Shown: positions 15,553 to 25,546, numbered from the stretch's first letter. The stretch is DNA of 46,927 bases from Klebsiella pneumoniae (GCA_945862315.1 CAMAXW010000026.1:1-46927); one strand, 5' to 3'. Numbers and translations: made by a program. Notes: generated by a model from the sequence alone, not told the origin.

Positions 15553-17021
15553 ACTCAAGCCTTCCCGCGGCGCTCTATCCCGCGGCCACCATTCGAGCGG
15601 TCGAGGCAAGGGTCATTGCGGGCGGCACGAGTGGACTGACGCTCATGCAGCGGGCGGGTCTGGCGGCGTGGTCAACACTGCGCCGGCATTGGCCACAAGC
15701 CCAACGCCTCACGGTGGTGTGTGGTCCGGGCAACAACGGTGGGGATGGCTACGTGCTGGCTAGTGCTGCACGGCAGGCGCTGCGGGAAGTTTGGTTGCTG
15801 GAGGTTGGGGATGCCACGCGGCTTGGGCCCGATGCCGCCGAGTGCCGGCGCGAGGCGCTGGCACTCGGGGCGGTGTTGGGGCGTGACCTAGACGCGCTGG
15901 TGGGTCGTGATGTGCTGGTCGACGCCCTGTTTGGGCTTGGCCTTAACCAACCCCCGACGGGGGCTTTTCTCGCCGCCATTACCGCCATGAACGCCGCCGC
16001 CACACCGATATTGAGCTTGGATGTGCCCTCTGGGCTACACCCCGACACGGGTGCTACGCCGGGCGCTTGCGTGGCGGCCGCCGTCACCCTGACGTTTATC
16101 GGGCTCAAACAGGGTTTATTCACGGGCCAGGCCGCGGAGCAGGTGGGCGTGTTGGAATTTACCGACTTGGATCTGCCGGCGGCCGCTTTTGCCGAAGCCC
16201 CGGCGTTGGTGCAACGCCTGCCGCCAAGGCCGCTGCGCGAGTGGTTAGCACCGCGACCGCGGGCCAGCCACAAAGGCCATTTTGGGCATGTGCTGGTGGT
16301 GGGTGGGGCGGCGGGCTATGCAGGTGCTGCGCGGCTCGCCGCCGAGGCCGCGCTGCGCACCGGTGCGGGCCTGGTTTCCGTGGCCTGTGACCCCGGCTCA
16401 GCGAATGCGGTGGGGGCCGGACGACCCGAAATCATGGTCCACCCGGTGACGAGTGTCGGCGACCTAAGCCCCCTCTTGGCGCGGGCTAGCGTGGTCGCCA
16501 TAGGGCCGGGGCTGGGCCAAAGCGCGTGGAGCCGGGCGTTGTTTCGCGCGGTGTGCCACGCCGGCCGGCCGTTGGTGGTGGACGCTGATGCGCTCAATCT
16601 ACTGGCCGCGGCGCCCCTGTCTCGGCCGGACTGGTGCCTCACGCCGCATCCCGCTGAAGCCGCCCGACTGTTGGGATTAGCCCATGCGCGTGACATCAAT
16701 ACCGACCGGTTCGCCGCCGCCCGGGCGTTGCGGGCGCGGTTCGGTGGTGCGCTCGTGCTCAAAGGTGCCGGCTCGCTGGTCTGTGATGAACAGGGCATCG
16801 GCGTGGTCATGGCGGGGAATCCCGGCATGGCCTCCGGGGGCATGGGCGATGTGCTCACGGGGGTGATTGCGGCGCTGCTGGCGCAAGGTCTGACGTTGGC
16901 GCAGGCCGCCCGCTGCGGCGCGGTGCTGCATGCCGCCGCTGGTGACCTGGCGGCCAGTGCCGGGGAACGCGGCCTTCTGGCGAGCGATCTGCTACCGGAA
17001 CTTCGGCGATTGGCTAACTAA
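15549..17021 (+). CDS. nnr: Bifunctional NAD(P)H-hydrate epimerase and ADP-dependent dehydratase
   Basis: This metabolite-repair enzyme converts damaged NADHX and NADPHX back to NADH and NADPH. The 490-residue protein has an N-terminal YjeF_N epimerase domain (about 1-215) with [13 protein letters not shown] (about 59-71) and a C-terminal kinase-like dehydratase domain (about 230-490) with [12 protein letters not shown], a [10 protein letters not shown] segment, and the nucleotide-binding [16 protein letters not shown] near residue 430. It starts with GTG at 15549, overlapping the orn stop, so the pair is probably translationally coupled. In E. coli the equivalent yjeF also precedes tsaE (yjeE), as it does here. 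Confidence 0.93.
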   Translation: MNSSLPAALYPAATIRAVEARVIAGGTSGLTLMQRAGLAAWSTLRRHWPQAQRLTVVCGPGNNGGDGYVLASAARQALREVWLLEVGDATRLGPDAAECRREALALGAVLGRDLDALVGRDVLVDALFGLGLNQPPTGAFLAAITAMNAAATPILSLDVPSGLHPDTGATPGACVAAAVTLTFIGLKQGLFTGQAAEQVGVLEFTDLDLPAAAFAEAPALVQRLPPRPLREWLAPRPRASHKGHFGHVLVVGGAAGYAGAARLAAEAALRTGAGLVSVACDPGSANAVGAGRPEIMVHPVTSVGDLSPLLARASVVAIGPGLGQSAWSRALFRAVCHAGRPLVVDADALNLLAAAPLSRPDWCLTPHPAEAARLLGLAHARDINTDRFAAARALRARFGGALVLKGAGSLVCDEQGIGVVMAGNPGMASGGMGDVLTGVIAALLAQGLTLAQAARCGAVLHAAAGDLAASAGERGLLASDLLPELRRLAN

Positions 17022-17034
17022 GCCGGCGCGCACT

Positions 17035-17517
17035 GTGGCGGTTCTCCACCTCACGCTGGCCGACGAAGCCGCGACCCTGAGTTTCGCCGGCGTGTTGGCG
17101 GCCTGCGCCCAGCCCGGCATGTTGGTCCTGCTGGAAGGTCCCCTCGCGGCGGGTAAAACCACTTTCGCCCGTGGCTTTTTGCGCGCATTGGGTCACCTCG
17201 GTCACGTCAAAAGTCCCACCTTTACGGTGGTCGAGAGCTACTACCTACCGCGCTTGAGCGTGCATCATTTCGACCTGTATCGCATTAACGACCCCGACGA
17301 ACTGCATTATCTCGGCTTCGATGATTTTTTGGCCGGCGATGCCTTGTGTCTGATTGAGTGGCCTTCGCGTGCCGGCCATGCGCTGCCGTTGGCCACGTGG
17401 GCCATTCACTGGGAGATAGGCGCGGGTGAAAGCCGCGAAATCAGCTTGGAATGTCGTGATAAAAATCTTCACAAAACACTTCATGTAGCACTCAAAAAGT
17501 TCTTTATATCAGTCTAG
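17035..17517 (+). CDS. tsaE: tRNA threonylcarbamoyladenosine biosynthesis protein TsaE
   Basis: TsaE is the ATPase of the TsaBDE complex that makes t6A37 on tRNAs reading ANN codons. The 160-residue product has Walker A GPLAAGKTT (about 35-43), the conserved VKSPTFTVVESY (58-69), HHFDLYR around residue 80 and LIEWPSR with the catalytic-region Trp. GTG 17035 is inferred as the start because it lies 13 bases after the nnr stop and matches the family N-terminus (VLHLTLADE); the open frame extends back to 16930 inside nnr. The last about 20 codons are unusually AT-rich and encode a Lys- and Phe-rich tail. Confidence 0.9.
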   Translation: MAVLHLTLADEAATLSFAGVLAACAQPGMLVLLEGPLAAGKTTFARGFLRALGHLGHVKSPTFTVVESYYLPRLSVHHFDLYRINDPDELHYLGFDDFLAGDALCLIEWPSRAGHALPLATWAIHWEIGAGESREISLECRDKNLHKTLHVALKKFFISV

Positions 17518-17604
17518 TAGGCAGTATTTAGATATTTAGCTTGAATTGTCTGGCGACAAACGCTACAAAACGCCAAGCGACTTTTGAGACTGGCTGTCCG
17601 CGCC

Positions 17605-19047
17605 ATGCGTATCCCGATTTTCTTGCTGGTGATGTTCAGCGTGGCGGGAGTTTCCGCTACGGAACTCCTCACGCTGCGAACTTGGCCGGCACCGGATCGG
17701 ACCCGGCTAGTTTTTGATTTATCAGGTCCGGCACCTGTTGAGATTTTTCGCGTTAACGGGCCCGATCGCTTGGTCATTGATTTGCCTCAGACGACGCACA
17801 CCAACGCAGTCCCTTTGGTGCTCTCCCCCGACAGCCGTATTCGTTCGCTGCGCTACGCGGCGCGCGACCAGGGGCTGCGGATTGTGTTGGAACTCACCCA
17901 ACCTTTGGTTATCCGGCAAGCCCTACTGCCGCCAACAAGCCCCTACGGCCACCGGCTGGTGGTCGACTTGTTAGAACCGGAACTCCCGCCTGAGGCGCCG
18001 AGCGTGGCACGGGTGCCGGCCCCGGCCCCAACTGAAACTCAGCAAACTCAGCCCCAACCCGAACGCCCGCTCGTCGCCGCGCCGGCGCCATCACCCCCGA
18101 CCGTCGCGGTGCCGGCGGCGGCTGTGATCGTAGCCGGCGCTGTCGCGACCGCCGCGCCCAAGTCGAGTCTCCCCGCGTGGCGACGCGACGGCGTGGTGGT
18201 GGTCATCGACCCCGGCCACGGTGGCGACGATGTGGGGGCTATTGGGGCACGTGGCAGCCACGAGAAGGACGTGGTGCTGGCTGTGGCACGCGAACTGAAA
18301 GTGCTCATCGACCGTCAGCCGGGTATGCGTGCGGTGCTCACGCGCGACGGGGATTACTACCTTGGGCTGCGCGAGCGAATGACGCTGGCGCGTGCCAAAG
18401 GAGCTGATCTTTTTGTGTCGATCCATGCGGATGCCTTTCGCGACCGGCGGGTGCGCGGCTCCTCGGTGTTCGTGTTGTCGCGTACCGGGGCCAGCAGCGA
18501 GGCCGCGCGCTGGTTGGCGGAACAGGAAAATGCCGCAGATTTTGTCGGCGGTCTCACCCTCGATGGCAAAGATGCACAGTTGAAATCCGTCCTGCTGGAC
18601 CTCTCGCAAACCGCCTCTCTAGCCGCCAGCATGGAGGTGGCTAGGAGTGTGCTGAACGCCTTAGGACAAATTGGGCCGCTGCATTACCGACGAATCCAGC
18701 AGGCGGGTTTTATGGTGCTGAAGTCGCCCGACATTCCTTCTTTGTTGGTCGAAACCGCCTACATCAGCAACCCGGAAGAAGAGGGTCGCCTGGGAAATCG
18801 CGCCTTTCGGCAGAAATTGGCCGGCGCTATCCGCGACGGCATCATGAGTTACTTTGACGAGCACGGGGTGACGGCTGAACGTTCAGCGCAAGCGCCGGGC
18901 GACGCGGGGCACCAGCACTGGGTGAATCCCGGGGAAACGCTTTCGGGGATCGCGCTGCACTACGCGGTGAGTCCGGAGCGGATTCGCCTGGCCAATAATC
19001 TAGATACCGACACCGTGCGTGTGGGCGAGTTGCTGCATATCCCCTGA
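17605..19047 (+). CDS. amiB: N-acetylmuramoyl-L-alanine amidase (AMIN, Amidase_3, LysM)
   Basis: This periplasmic zinc amidase cleaves the stem peptide from MurNAc to separate daughter cells. From ATG 17605 (480 residues) there is a signal peptide (1 to about 18), an AMIN septal-targeting domain (about 20-125), a Pro/Ala-rich linker (125-190), and the Amidase_3 domain with zinc ligands H205 (DPGHGG), E220 (SHEKDV), a His in SIHADA and a Glu in VETAYISNPEE. A C-terminal LysM (about 434-480, WVNPGETLSGIA) binds peptidoglycan, as in many AmiB or AmiC proteins outside enterics. A TTG at 17584 is also in frame, but ATG gives the clean signal peptide. The amiB, mutL, miaA order is conserved. Confidence 0.92.
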   Translation: MRIPIFLLVMFSVAGVSATELLTLRTWPAPDRTRLVFDLSGPAPVEIFRVNGPDRLVIDLPQTTHTNAVPLVLSPDSRIRSLRYAARDQGLRIVLELTQPLVIRQALLPPTSPYGHRLVVDLLEPELPPEAPSVARVPAPAPTETQQTQPQPERPLVAAPAPSPPTVAVPAAAVIVAGAVATAAPKSSLPAWRRDGVVVVIDPGHGGDDVGAIGARGSHEKDVVLAVARELKVLIDRQPGMRAVLTRDGDYYLGLRERMTLARAKGADLFVSIHADAFRDRRVRGSSVFVLSRTGASSEAARWLAEQENAADFVGGLTLDGKDAQLKSVLLDLSQTASLAASMEVARSVLNALGQIGPLHYRRIQQAGFMVLKSPDIPSLLVETAYISNPEEEGRLGNRAFRQKLAGAIRDGIMSYFDEHGVTAERSAQAPGDAGHQHWVNPGETLSGIALHYAVSPERIRLANNLDTDTVRVGELLHIP

Positions 19048-19080
19048 ACTGGCGCGTGACACCGCGTTACACTTCGCCCC

Positions 19081-20796
19081 ATGAACTCGCCTGAAATTCG
19101 CGCCCTCGAAGACACCGTGATCAACCAGATTGCGGCCGGTGAGGTGGTTGAACGGCCGGTTTCCATCGTTAAAGAACTGGTGGAAAACAGCCTTGACGCT
19201 GGCGCCACGCGCATTGATATCGAAATTGATGCGGGCGGCTGCCAGCGCATTTTGGTGCGCGATAACGGTCGGGGTATCCCGCCGGCGGAATTTGCCTTGG
19301 CCCTGCGCCGGCATTGCACCAGTAAGCTGCGCGCCAGTGAGGAACTGGCCAGGCTGGTCACTTTGGGCTTCCGGGGTGAGGCCTTGGCCGCCATCGGGGC
19401 CGTCAGTGATCTGCAATTGACCTCGCGCATCGCCGCCCAAGCACACGGCTGGCAGGTCATGACTAACGCGCACGGGGTGCCGGGCCAGCCGGTGCCGGCG
19501 CCGCATCCGGTGGGGACCAGCGTGGTGGTGCGTGATTTGTTCGGCCGCGTGCCTGCTCGGCGGCGGTTTCTGCGCCAGCCCCAAACGGAATGGCTGCAGG
19601 TGCTGGCATTGGTACGGCGCCTCGCCTTTAGCGCCCCGGCGGTGGCTTTCAACCTGCTGCGCGATGGCCAACGGGCCTTGAATGTGCCCGCGGCGCTGGA
19701 CGAGGCGTCGGCCGCCCGACGACTTCGGGCATTGTTTGGCGCAGAGTTTGCCACCACCGCCAACCGGGTGGAGATGGCCAGCCAGCACATTCGGGTGTCG
19801 GGTTACCTCGCGGGGCCAGCACTTGCCCGTTCGCAAGCCGATCTCCAAATGCTGGCCGTGAACGGGCGCACCATTCGTGACCGGCAGCTGGCGCATGCGG
19901 TGCGGCTGGCCTATGGCGACAGCCTCCCGGAGGGCCGCCAAGCCTGTTATGCCCTGCAGATCGACCTATCCCCGGACGCGGTGGATGTCAATGTCCATCC
20001 GGGAAAAATTGAAGTGCGTTTTCACGACCTGCGTGAGGTCCATGATTTCCTTCACACTGCTGTTCGCCAGACCCTCAGCGGGCCGCTAACAACGGCGGTA
20101 GAACGTCCCTACGACACCACGGGCGGACCCCGCGAATTACTGCTCGGCGTGGCCGATGCCGGCCTACCCGCCAGTCCACGATTTGCCCCTAGCCCACGCC
20201 CCGTCCTCAGCGCGCGGCCCGTCTATTCCAGCGCTCTTGTGGCGGACACCACCGAATGGGTGGCCGTCATCGCGGGCCGCTACGCGGTGAAGGTGGAGGC
20301 TGCAGATGCCGCCTTATTGGTGGTGGATTTAACGGGCTTAGCCACCGCGGTACTGGTGGCGCGCTTCCAGAACCAGCTGGACAGTGCGCCCACCTTGCCC
20401 AGCAGACCGTTGCTTTTTCCCATCCGGCTCGAGTGCCGCGATGATGCCCATGCGCAGGCGGTGGAGGGCGTGTTGGTCGCGCTGGGCTTGAGCGTGAATC
20501 CCCTGAGCTCGCGCACGCTGGTGTTGCGCGCCTTGCCGTTAGCAGCACCCGCAGTGTTGCCCGAGGTCCTGGGGCGGGCGCTGACGCGTGGCGCACCCCT
20601 GCCGGGCGCGCACTACTTGGCCACCGCGTTGGGTGAAGCACTGGCAATCCCGACCCTCAGTGCCGAGCGTGCGCAATGGTGGGCCCGCCTGCAGGTCATG
20701 GCGAGCGAACTGGCGATAGCCTTGGATCCTTTCCAATGTCGCCTAGATACCGCGGGTCTGGCGCGGCTGATGGTGGCAAACCATGCCGCCCATTGA
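19081..20796 (+). CDS. mutL: DNA mismatch repair protein MutL (E. coli-like, no endonuclease motif)
   Basis: MutL couples MutS mismatch recognition to strand removal. The 571-residue protein has the GHKL ATPase motifs in order: ELVENSLDAGA (about 33-43), DNGRGIP (about 61-67), TSKL (about 80) and GFRGEAL (about 97). A short Pro-rich linker (about 365-385) precedes the C-terminal dimerisation domain. At the place where endonuclease-type MutL has DQHAxxExxxxE, this protein reads VVDLTGLATAVLVARF, so the nicking site is absent. That matches the E. coli type, which depends on MutH. Its last 14 bases overlap the miaA start. Confidence 0.95.
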   Translation: MNSPEIRALEDTVINQIAAGEVVERPVSIVKELVENSLDAGATRIDIEIDAGGCQRILVRDNGRGIPPAEFALALRRHCTSKLRASEELARLVTLGFRGEALAAIGAVSDLQLTSRIAAQAHGWQVMTNAHGVPGQPVPAPHPVGTSVVVRDLFGRVPARRRFLRQPQTEWLQVLALVRRLAFSAPAVAFNLLRDGQRALNVPAALDEASAARRLRALFGAEFATTANRVEMASQHIRVSGYLAGPALARSQADLQMLAVNGRTIRDRQLAHAVRLAYGDSLPEGRQACYALQIDLSPDAVDVNVHPGKIEVRFHDLREVHDFLHTAVRQTLSGPLTTAVERPYDTTGGPRELLLGVADAGLPASPRFAPSPRPVLSARPVYSSALVADTTEWVAVIAGRYAVKVEAADAALLVVDLTGLATAVLVARFQNQLDSAPTLPSRPLLFPIRLECRDDAHAQAVEGVLVALGLSVNPLSSRTLVLRALPLAAPAVLPEVLGRALTRGAPLPGAHYLATALGEALAIPTLSAERAQWWARLQVMASELAIALDPFQCRLDTAGLARLMVANHAAH

Positions 20797-21745
20797 GGCC
20801 GCCCCCGTCCATTGTCTGATGGGCCCCACGGGTGCCGGCAAGACCGCCGCTGCGCTGTGGCTGGCCGCCCGCTTGCCCATCGAAATCGTGAGCGTGGATT
20901 CGGCGCTGGTGTATCGAGGTCTCAACATCGGGACCGCCAAACCCGATCCCATCGAGTTGCAACGGGTGCCGCATCATTTGATCGATATCTGTGAGCCACA
21001 GGATCCCTATTCTGTGGCGCGTTTTTGCACCGATGCGGCGGCCGCAATCGCCCAGATAGAGCAACGCGGACGAATTCCTTTGCTGGTGGGGGGCACCGGG
21101 CTGTATTTCCGACGCTTGGAAACCGGTATCGCAGACATGCCCGTGGTGGCACCGGCTGTGCGCGCTAGCGTGGCGGCGGAACTCGCCGAGTGTGGCAGCG
21201 TGGCGCTGCATCACCGACTCGCGCAGGCCGACCCACTCAGCGCCGCGCGTATCCATCCCAATGATCCCCAACGCATTACCCGCGCCTTGGAAATTTTGGA
21301 CAGCAGCGGTGTGCCCATGTCGACCTTTCTGCTGGCGCCCGCGCCCCCAGGCGCACGCCGCGTCTTGCGCAAATGGGTCATCGCGCCGACCGATCGCGTT
21401 GCCCTGCGCGCACGCTTGGCGCAGCGTTTCCAGAGCATGCTGGCGCGTGGTTTTGTCAATGAAGTGCGCGCGCTACGCGCCAGGCCGGGGATAGCTTTGA
21501 GCTTGCCAGCCCTGCGCGCGGTGGGCTATCGGACAGTCTGGGCCTATCTCGATGGTGAAATCAGCCATGCGGAGATGGTCACTTTGGCGGTGACGGCCAG
21601 TGCGCAATATGCCAAGCGTCAATACACTTGGTTGCGCTCGGAAGCCGTGGAAGCCTGGTGCGAGGGAACCACCCCGGCGGCGCTCGCCGAGGTGTGCAGA
21701 AGTCTCGAAATTGCGGCCAAAACAGCCTCGATTTCAGTATACTAA
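20783..21745 (+). CDS. miaA: tRNA dimethylallyltransferase MiaA
   Basis: MiaA adds dimethylallyl to A37 of tRNAs reading UNN codons. The 320-residue product shows the P-loop GPTGAGKT (14-21), the substrate-site [18 protein letters not shown] (about 37-54), and [14 protein letters not shown] (about 96-109). KRQYTWLR near residue 275 is the tRNA-binding C-terminus. The start ATG 20783 lies inside mutL, so the pair is probably co-translated. A TATACT hexamer at 21738-21743 overlaps the stop codon and could be a -10 for hfq, but no -35 is well placed. Confidence 0.95.
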   Translation: MPPIEAAPVHCLMGPTGAGKTAAALWLAARLPIEIVSVDSALVYRGLNIGTAKPDPIELQRVPHHLIDICEPQDPYSVARFCTDAAAAIAQIEQRGRIPLLVGGTGLYFRRLETGIADMPVVAPAVRASVAAELAECGSVALHHRLAQADPLSAARIHPNDPQRITRALEILDSSGVPMSTFLLAPAPPGARRVLRKWVIAPTDRVALRARLAQRFQSMLARGFVNEVRALRARPGIALSLPALRAVGYRTVWAYLDGEISHAEMVTLAVTASAQYAKRQYTWLRSEAVEAWCEGTTPAALAEVCRSLEIAAKTASISVY

Positions 21746-21857
21746 GTCCGCCCATACCGTTTTTTTTTGGCGCGGCACGAGACCGCGACCAGTTTTGCCC
21801 GAGGCGCACACAGGGCCCGGCAGCGGTAGGGAGTCGTCTAAAAACAAGGAGACTCAC

Positions 21858-22109
21858 GTGAGCAAAGGCCAATCCCTCCAGGAGCCTTATTTAAATGCGC
21901 TGCGCAAGGAGCGTATCCCGGTGTCGGTTTATCTCGTTAATGGCATCAAGCTGCAGGGACAAATAGAGTCGTTCGACCAATTCGTCATTCTGCTCAAAAA
22001 CTCTGTTAGCCAAATGGTTTATAAACACGCTATCTCGACCGTGGTCCCAGCCCGCAATGTGAAGCTGCCGCGCGCGGACGGCGATGACATGGAAATGGAA
22101 GAGGAATAG
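21858..22109 (+). CDS. hfq: RNA chaperone Hfq
   Basis: Hfq is the hexameric chaperone that pairs small RNAs with their targets. The 83-residue protein contains Sm1 ([20 protein letters not shown] and onward to LKNS) and Sm2 ([12 protein letters not shown]) with the proximal-face YKH. The start is GTG 21858, decided by AAGGAG at 21846-21851 with six bases between; the frame is open back to 21600 within miaA, but that part has no Hfq similarity. The acidic tail ([10 protein letters not shown]) is short. The 112-base leader contains a nine-T run at 21762-21770 without a clear stem. hflX follows 15 bases after the stop. Confidence 0.97.
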   Translation: MSKGQSLQEPYLNALRKERIPVSVYLVNGIKLQGQIESFDQFVILLKNSVSQMVYKHAISTVVPARNVKLPRADGDDMEMEEE

Positions 22110-22124
22110 CCGGATTGTCGAAAG

Positions 22125-23429
22125 TTGATTGAGCGGCCCCGCGGCGGCGAACGCGCCATCCTCGTTAATGTCACGCTGTCTGCGCCCGCGACCCCCTGCG
22201 ACCGGGAAGAATTTGCCGAACTGGCGGCCTCCGCCGGGGTGGAAACGGTGGCCAGTCTGGACGCCAAGCGCGCCCGCCCAGATCCCAAATATTTTCTGGG
22301 CTTGGGCAAGGCCACCGAACTCAAAGAGTTGGTGGCCGCCCACGGCGCCGAGGTGGTGCTGTTTGATCGCGCGCTGTCGCCCGGCCAAGAACGCAACCTC
22401 GAAACCTTAGTCGAGTGTCGTGTCCTCGACCGTACGGGCGTTATTCTCGATATTTTCGCCCAACGTGCGCGCTCCTTCGAGGGTCAACTCCAAGTTGAAA
22501 TGGCGCAACTGCAGCACTTGTCTACCCGCCTGGTGCGTGGGTGGACCCACCTCGAGCGGCAACGTGGTGGCATTGGGCTGCGTGGTCCGGGTGAAACCCA
22601 GCTAGAAACGGACCGCCGCCTCATTGGTCTACGCATCAAACAATTATTTGAGCGGCTGGAAAAACTGCGGCGTCAACGCCAGCAGGGTGGCCGCGCCCGT
22701 CGCCGCGCGCAACTTTCGGTGACCGCTTTGGTGGGTTACACGAATGCCGGAAAATCCACGCTGTTCAATCGCCTCACTGCCAGCGATAGCTATGCGGCAG
22801 ACCAGCTGTTTGCCACCCTAGATACCACCCTGCGGCGCATGAGTGTGCCGGGCGAACACCCCGTTTTATTGAGCGATACCGTGGGTTTTATCCGTGATTT
22901 GCCGCCGGATCTCGTGGCGGCATTTCAAGCAACGCTAGAAGAAACCCGCGAGGCAACGCTGCTTTTACACGTGCTCGACAGCAGTGCTGAGGACTTGGAA
23001 GCCAAGCGCAACGAAGTATTGAACGTGCTCGCGCGCATCGGCGCGGGGGACCAGCCGGTGCTCGAAGTGCACAATAAAATTGATCTCCAACCGGGGTTTG
23101 AGCCACGGATAGACCGCGGCCCGCAGGGCGAGCCGGTCGCGGTTTGGGTTTCGGCGCGCACCGGTGCAGGCCTAGACCTGCTGCGGGTGGCCGTGGCCGA
23201 GCGCTTGGATGCGACCAAGATCAACCGCATCGTGGACTTGGCACCTGCTCAGGGGCGGCTGCGGGCCCAAGTTTATGAGCTCGGCGCGGTACTCGCGGAG
23301 CTACCGCTAGAAGAGGGGGGGTGGCGGATGGAGTTAACCCTCAGCGCGCCCCGCTGGACGCGCTTGTTCGCCGAGCACCCGGCGTTCCTGGAAATCATGG
23401 CCAGCGGTGAAGAAGCCGCGCCGCCCTAA
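22125..23429 (+). CDS. hflX: GTPase HflX
   Basis: HflX is a ribosome-splitting GTPase that rescues stalled ribosomes in stress. The 434-residue protein has the N-terminal HflX domain with DPKYFLGLGK (about 53-62), the glycine-rich IGLRGPGETQLETDRR (about 150-165) and a helical Arg-rich linker. The G domain has G1 GYTNAGKST (204-212), G3 DTVGFIRDLP and G4 NKID. It begins with TTG 22125, which opens IERPRGGERAILV, equivalent to the family start; no ATG or GTG fits. The position after hfq is conserved. Confidence 0.94.
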   Translation: MIERPRGGERAILVNVTLSAPATPCDREEFAELAASAGVETVASLDAKRARPDPKYFLGLGKATELKELVAAHGAEVVLFDRALSPGQERNLETLVECRVLDRTGVILDIFAQRARSFEGQLQVEMAQLQHLSTRLVRGWTHLERQRGGIGLRGPGETQLETDRRLIGLRIKQLFERLEKLRRQRQQGGRARRRAQLSVTALVGYTNAGKSTLFNRLTASDSYAADQLFATLDTTLRRMSVPGEHPVLLSDTVGFIRDLPPDLVAAFQATLEETREATLLLHVLDSSAEDLEAKRNEVLNVLARIGAGDQPVLEVHNKIDLQPGFEPRIDRGPQGEPVAVWVSARTGAGLDLLRVAVAERLDATKINRIVDLAPAQGRLRAQVYELGAVLAELPLEEGGWRMELTLSAPRWTRLFAEHPAFLEIMASGEEAAPP

Positions 23430-23437
23430 ATGCCGCG

Positions 23438-23467
23438 TTGCCGAATTGTCACCGGCCCCACTACAAT
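23438..23467 (+). promoter_or_regulatory. Candidate promoter of hflK-hflC
   Basis: TTGCCG (23438-23443) and TACAAT (23462-23467) are 18 bases apart, in the 78-base gap between hflX and hflK. The -10 matches 5 of 6. It would give hflKC some independence from the upstream run. Confidence 0.4.
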
Positions 23468-23507
23468 CCACCCCTACCTTTAGTCCCTTTGCGATACGAG
23501 TACCCCT

Positions 23508-24686
23508 ATGGCTTGGAACGATTCTGATAACGGCAAAGACCGCGACCCATGGAGCGGCCGGCGTAACCAACAAGGGCCTCCGGATCTCGACGAACTGCTG
23601 CGTAAATTCCAAGAAGGCCTCAACGGGCTGTTTGGGCGCGGCAAGCGCCCCGTACCCGGCGGCCCTAGCGCCCCCAGTGGCGAAAACATGGGGCGCATTG
23701 GTGTGGTGGTGCTGGTGTTACTGCTGGTACTGCTGTCCGCCGAAATATTCTGGAAGATCGAGCCCGCTGAACGCGGGTTGGTGATGCGCTTTGGCGCCTA
23801 TAAAACCACGCTCATGCCCGGGCCACACCTGCGCTTCCCCCGCCCCATCGAAACCGTCATCCGCGTGAATATTGACCAAATCCGGGCTTTCCCGGTGAAC
23901 GCCACCATGCTCACGCAGGATGAAAATATTGTCGATGTACAAATTGCGGTGCAGTACCGCATTAAAGATGTGAACTCCTATCTGCTGCGCATTGCCGATC
24001 CCGATGCCTCTGTACAGCGGGTGGCGGAGAGTTCTATCCGCGATGTCATTGGTGCCAGCACGTTCGATTTCGTCATTGGTGAAGGCCGCGCAGAAATTGC
24101 GCTCAAGGCCCAAGCGCTGATGCAGGAACTCCTCGACAACTACGAATCTGGTATTGCGGTCACCAGCGTTAACTTGCTGTCGGCCAATCCGCCCGAGGAA
24201 GTGAAGGCTTCCTACGACGACGCCATCAAAGCGCGCGAAGACGAACAGCGAAAAATTAATGAAGCAGAGGCTTACCGCAACGAAATCGTGGAGCGCGCCG
24301 CGGGCAACGCCGATCGCGTGCGACTGGAGTCCAAGGCCTATCGCGAACAGGTCGTCTCGCGCGCAACCGGTGAGGCTCAGCGTTTTTCCCAAGTGCTGGC
24401 CGAATACGAGAAGGCGCCCGAGGTAACGCGTGAACGCCTGTACTTCGATACCATCCAGGCGGTATTACACAGCACCACTAAGATCGTTTTAGACAGCAAG
24501 GCCGGCAACAATATTACCTATTTGCCGTTGGATAAATTACTCGACCCAGCGCGCCATTCGGCGCCGAAGGCGGCACCGGTAGAAGGCGAGAGCACGGCGG
24601 TCGCCACACCGGCCTCGGACAGCCCGACCGCCGGTGGTGAGGCTTTTGGACGTACGCGAGATGTTCGGGCGAGGGGGGCACGATGA
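23508..24686 (+). CDS. hflK: FtsH protease modulator HflK
   Basis: HflK and HflC form the large periplasmic-facing cage that controls the membrane protease FtsH. The 392-residue protein has the acidic, glycine-rich cytoplasmic N-terminus typical of HflK (WNDSDNGKDRDPWSG), one membrane helix at about 62-82, and an SPFH/prohibitin domain from FWKIEPAERGLVMRFG to about 265. A long helical region follows (EDEQRKINEAEAYRNEIVER). The Pro/Ala-rich tail is variable. Its end overlaps hflC by ATGA. Confidence 0.94.
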   Translation: MAWNDSDNGKDRDPWSGRRNQQGPPDLDELLRKFQEGLNGLFGRGKRPVPGGPSAPSGENMGRIGVVVLVLLLVLLSAEIFWKIEPAERGLVMRFGAYKTTLMPGPHLRFPRPIETVIRVNIDQIRAFPVNATMLTQDENIVDVQIAVQYRIKDVNSYLLRIADPDASVQRVAESSIRDVIGASTFDFVIGEGRAEIALKAQALMQELLDNYESGIAVTSVNLLSANPPEEVKASYDDAIKAREDEQRKINEAEAYRNEIVERAAGNADRVRLESKAYREQVVSRATGEAQRFSQVLAEYEKAPEVTRERLYFDTIQAVLHSTTKIVLDSKAGNNITYLPLDKLLDPARHSAPKAAPVEGESTAVATPASDSPTAGGEAFGRTRDVRARGAR

Positions 24687-25546
24687 TGTTAAGCCGCATT
24701 TTAATAACGCTACTGGTGGTGCTGGGCATTGCGTGGTCTAGCGTGTTCCGTGTGTTTGAACGCGAGCGGGTGATCCTGTTTCAGTTGGGTGAGATCAAAC
24801 GCACCGACTACGAACCGGGACTGCATTTCCTGCTGCCGATATATCAAAACGTGCTCAAATTTGACGGCCGCCTGCAAACGCTGGATTCCGAGCCGCAGCG
24901 TTTTCTCACGGGCGAGAAAAAAGACGTCATCGTGGATTCTTTCGTGCGCTGGCGCATTAAAGACGTGGTGAAGTTTTACTTGGCCACGGGTGGCGATGCG
25001 CGGCGGGGCGGGTTGTTGGTCTATCAGAAAATCAACGATGCGCTGCGCGAGGAGTTTGGCCGGCGCAAGGTGCAAGAAGTGGTGGCCGGACAACGCGGTG
25101 CTATCTTGGCGATCGTGAATCGCAAAGCCGCCGAGCGCGGCGAGGAACTGGGCATCGAGGTGGTAGACGTCCGCATCAAGCGCATCGATTTACCTGCCGA
25201 AGTCAGCAACGCTGTGTATGAACGGATGCGCGCCGAACGTGCGCGAGTGGCCCGTGAACTGCGCGCCCGGGGCGAAAAAGAAGCCATCCGTATTCGCGCA
25301 GACACCGATGGCCAATCGACCGTGATCAGCGCCGAGGCCTACCGAGACTCCGAAAGCGCGCGTGGCGCTGGCGATGCGTTGGCCTCGCAAATTTACGCCA
25401 AGGCTTACAATCAAAATCCCAGTTTTTATTCGTTTTATCGCAGCCTTGGGGCTTATCGGGAAAGCTTTAACAGTAAAGAGGACGTCTTGGTGCTAGCGCC
25501 AGACTCCGCTTTCTTTAAGTATTTCAAAGATCCCAGCGCGCGCTAG
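24683..25546 (+). CDS. hflC: FtsH protease modulator HflC
   Basis: HflC is the partner of HflK in the FtsH-regulating complex. The 287-residue protein has an N-terminal membrane anchor (about 4-22), the SPFH domain starting FERERVILFQLGEIKRTDYEPGL in the usual position, and a coiled helical region with RARVARELRARGEKEAIRIR (about 192-211), ending near the FYRSLGAY segment typical of HflC. The ATG overlaps the hflK stop, so the two are coupled. A small DUF2065 gene follows 14 bases later. Confidence 0.94.
   Translation: MMLSRILITLLVVLGIAWSSVFRVFERERVILFQLGEIKRTDYEPGLHFLLPIYQNVLKFDGRLQTLDSEPQRFLTGEKKDVIVDSFVRWRIKDVVKFYLATGGDARRGGLLVYQKINDALREEFGRRKVQEVVAGQRGAILAIVNRKAAERGEELGIEVVDVRIKRIDLPAEVSNAVYERMRAERARVARELRARGEKEAIRIRADTDGQSTVISAEAYRDSESARGAGDALASQIYAKAYNQNPSFYSFYRSLGAYRESFNSKEDVLVLAPDSAFFKYFKDPSAR

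Noticed and set aside
21762-21770. Terminator at the nine-T run before hfq
   Set aside because: No stable stem directly precedes the T-run, and miaA-hfq co-transcription is common.
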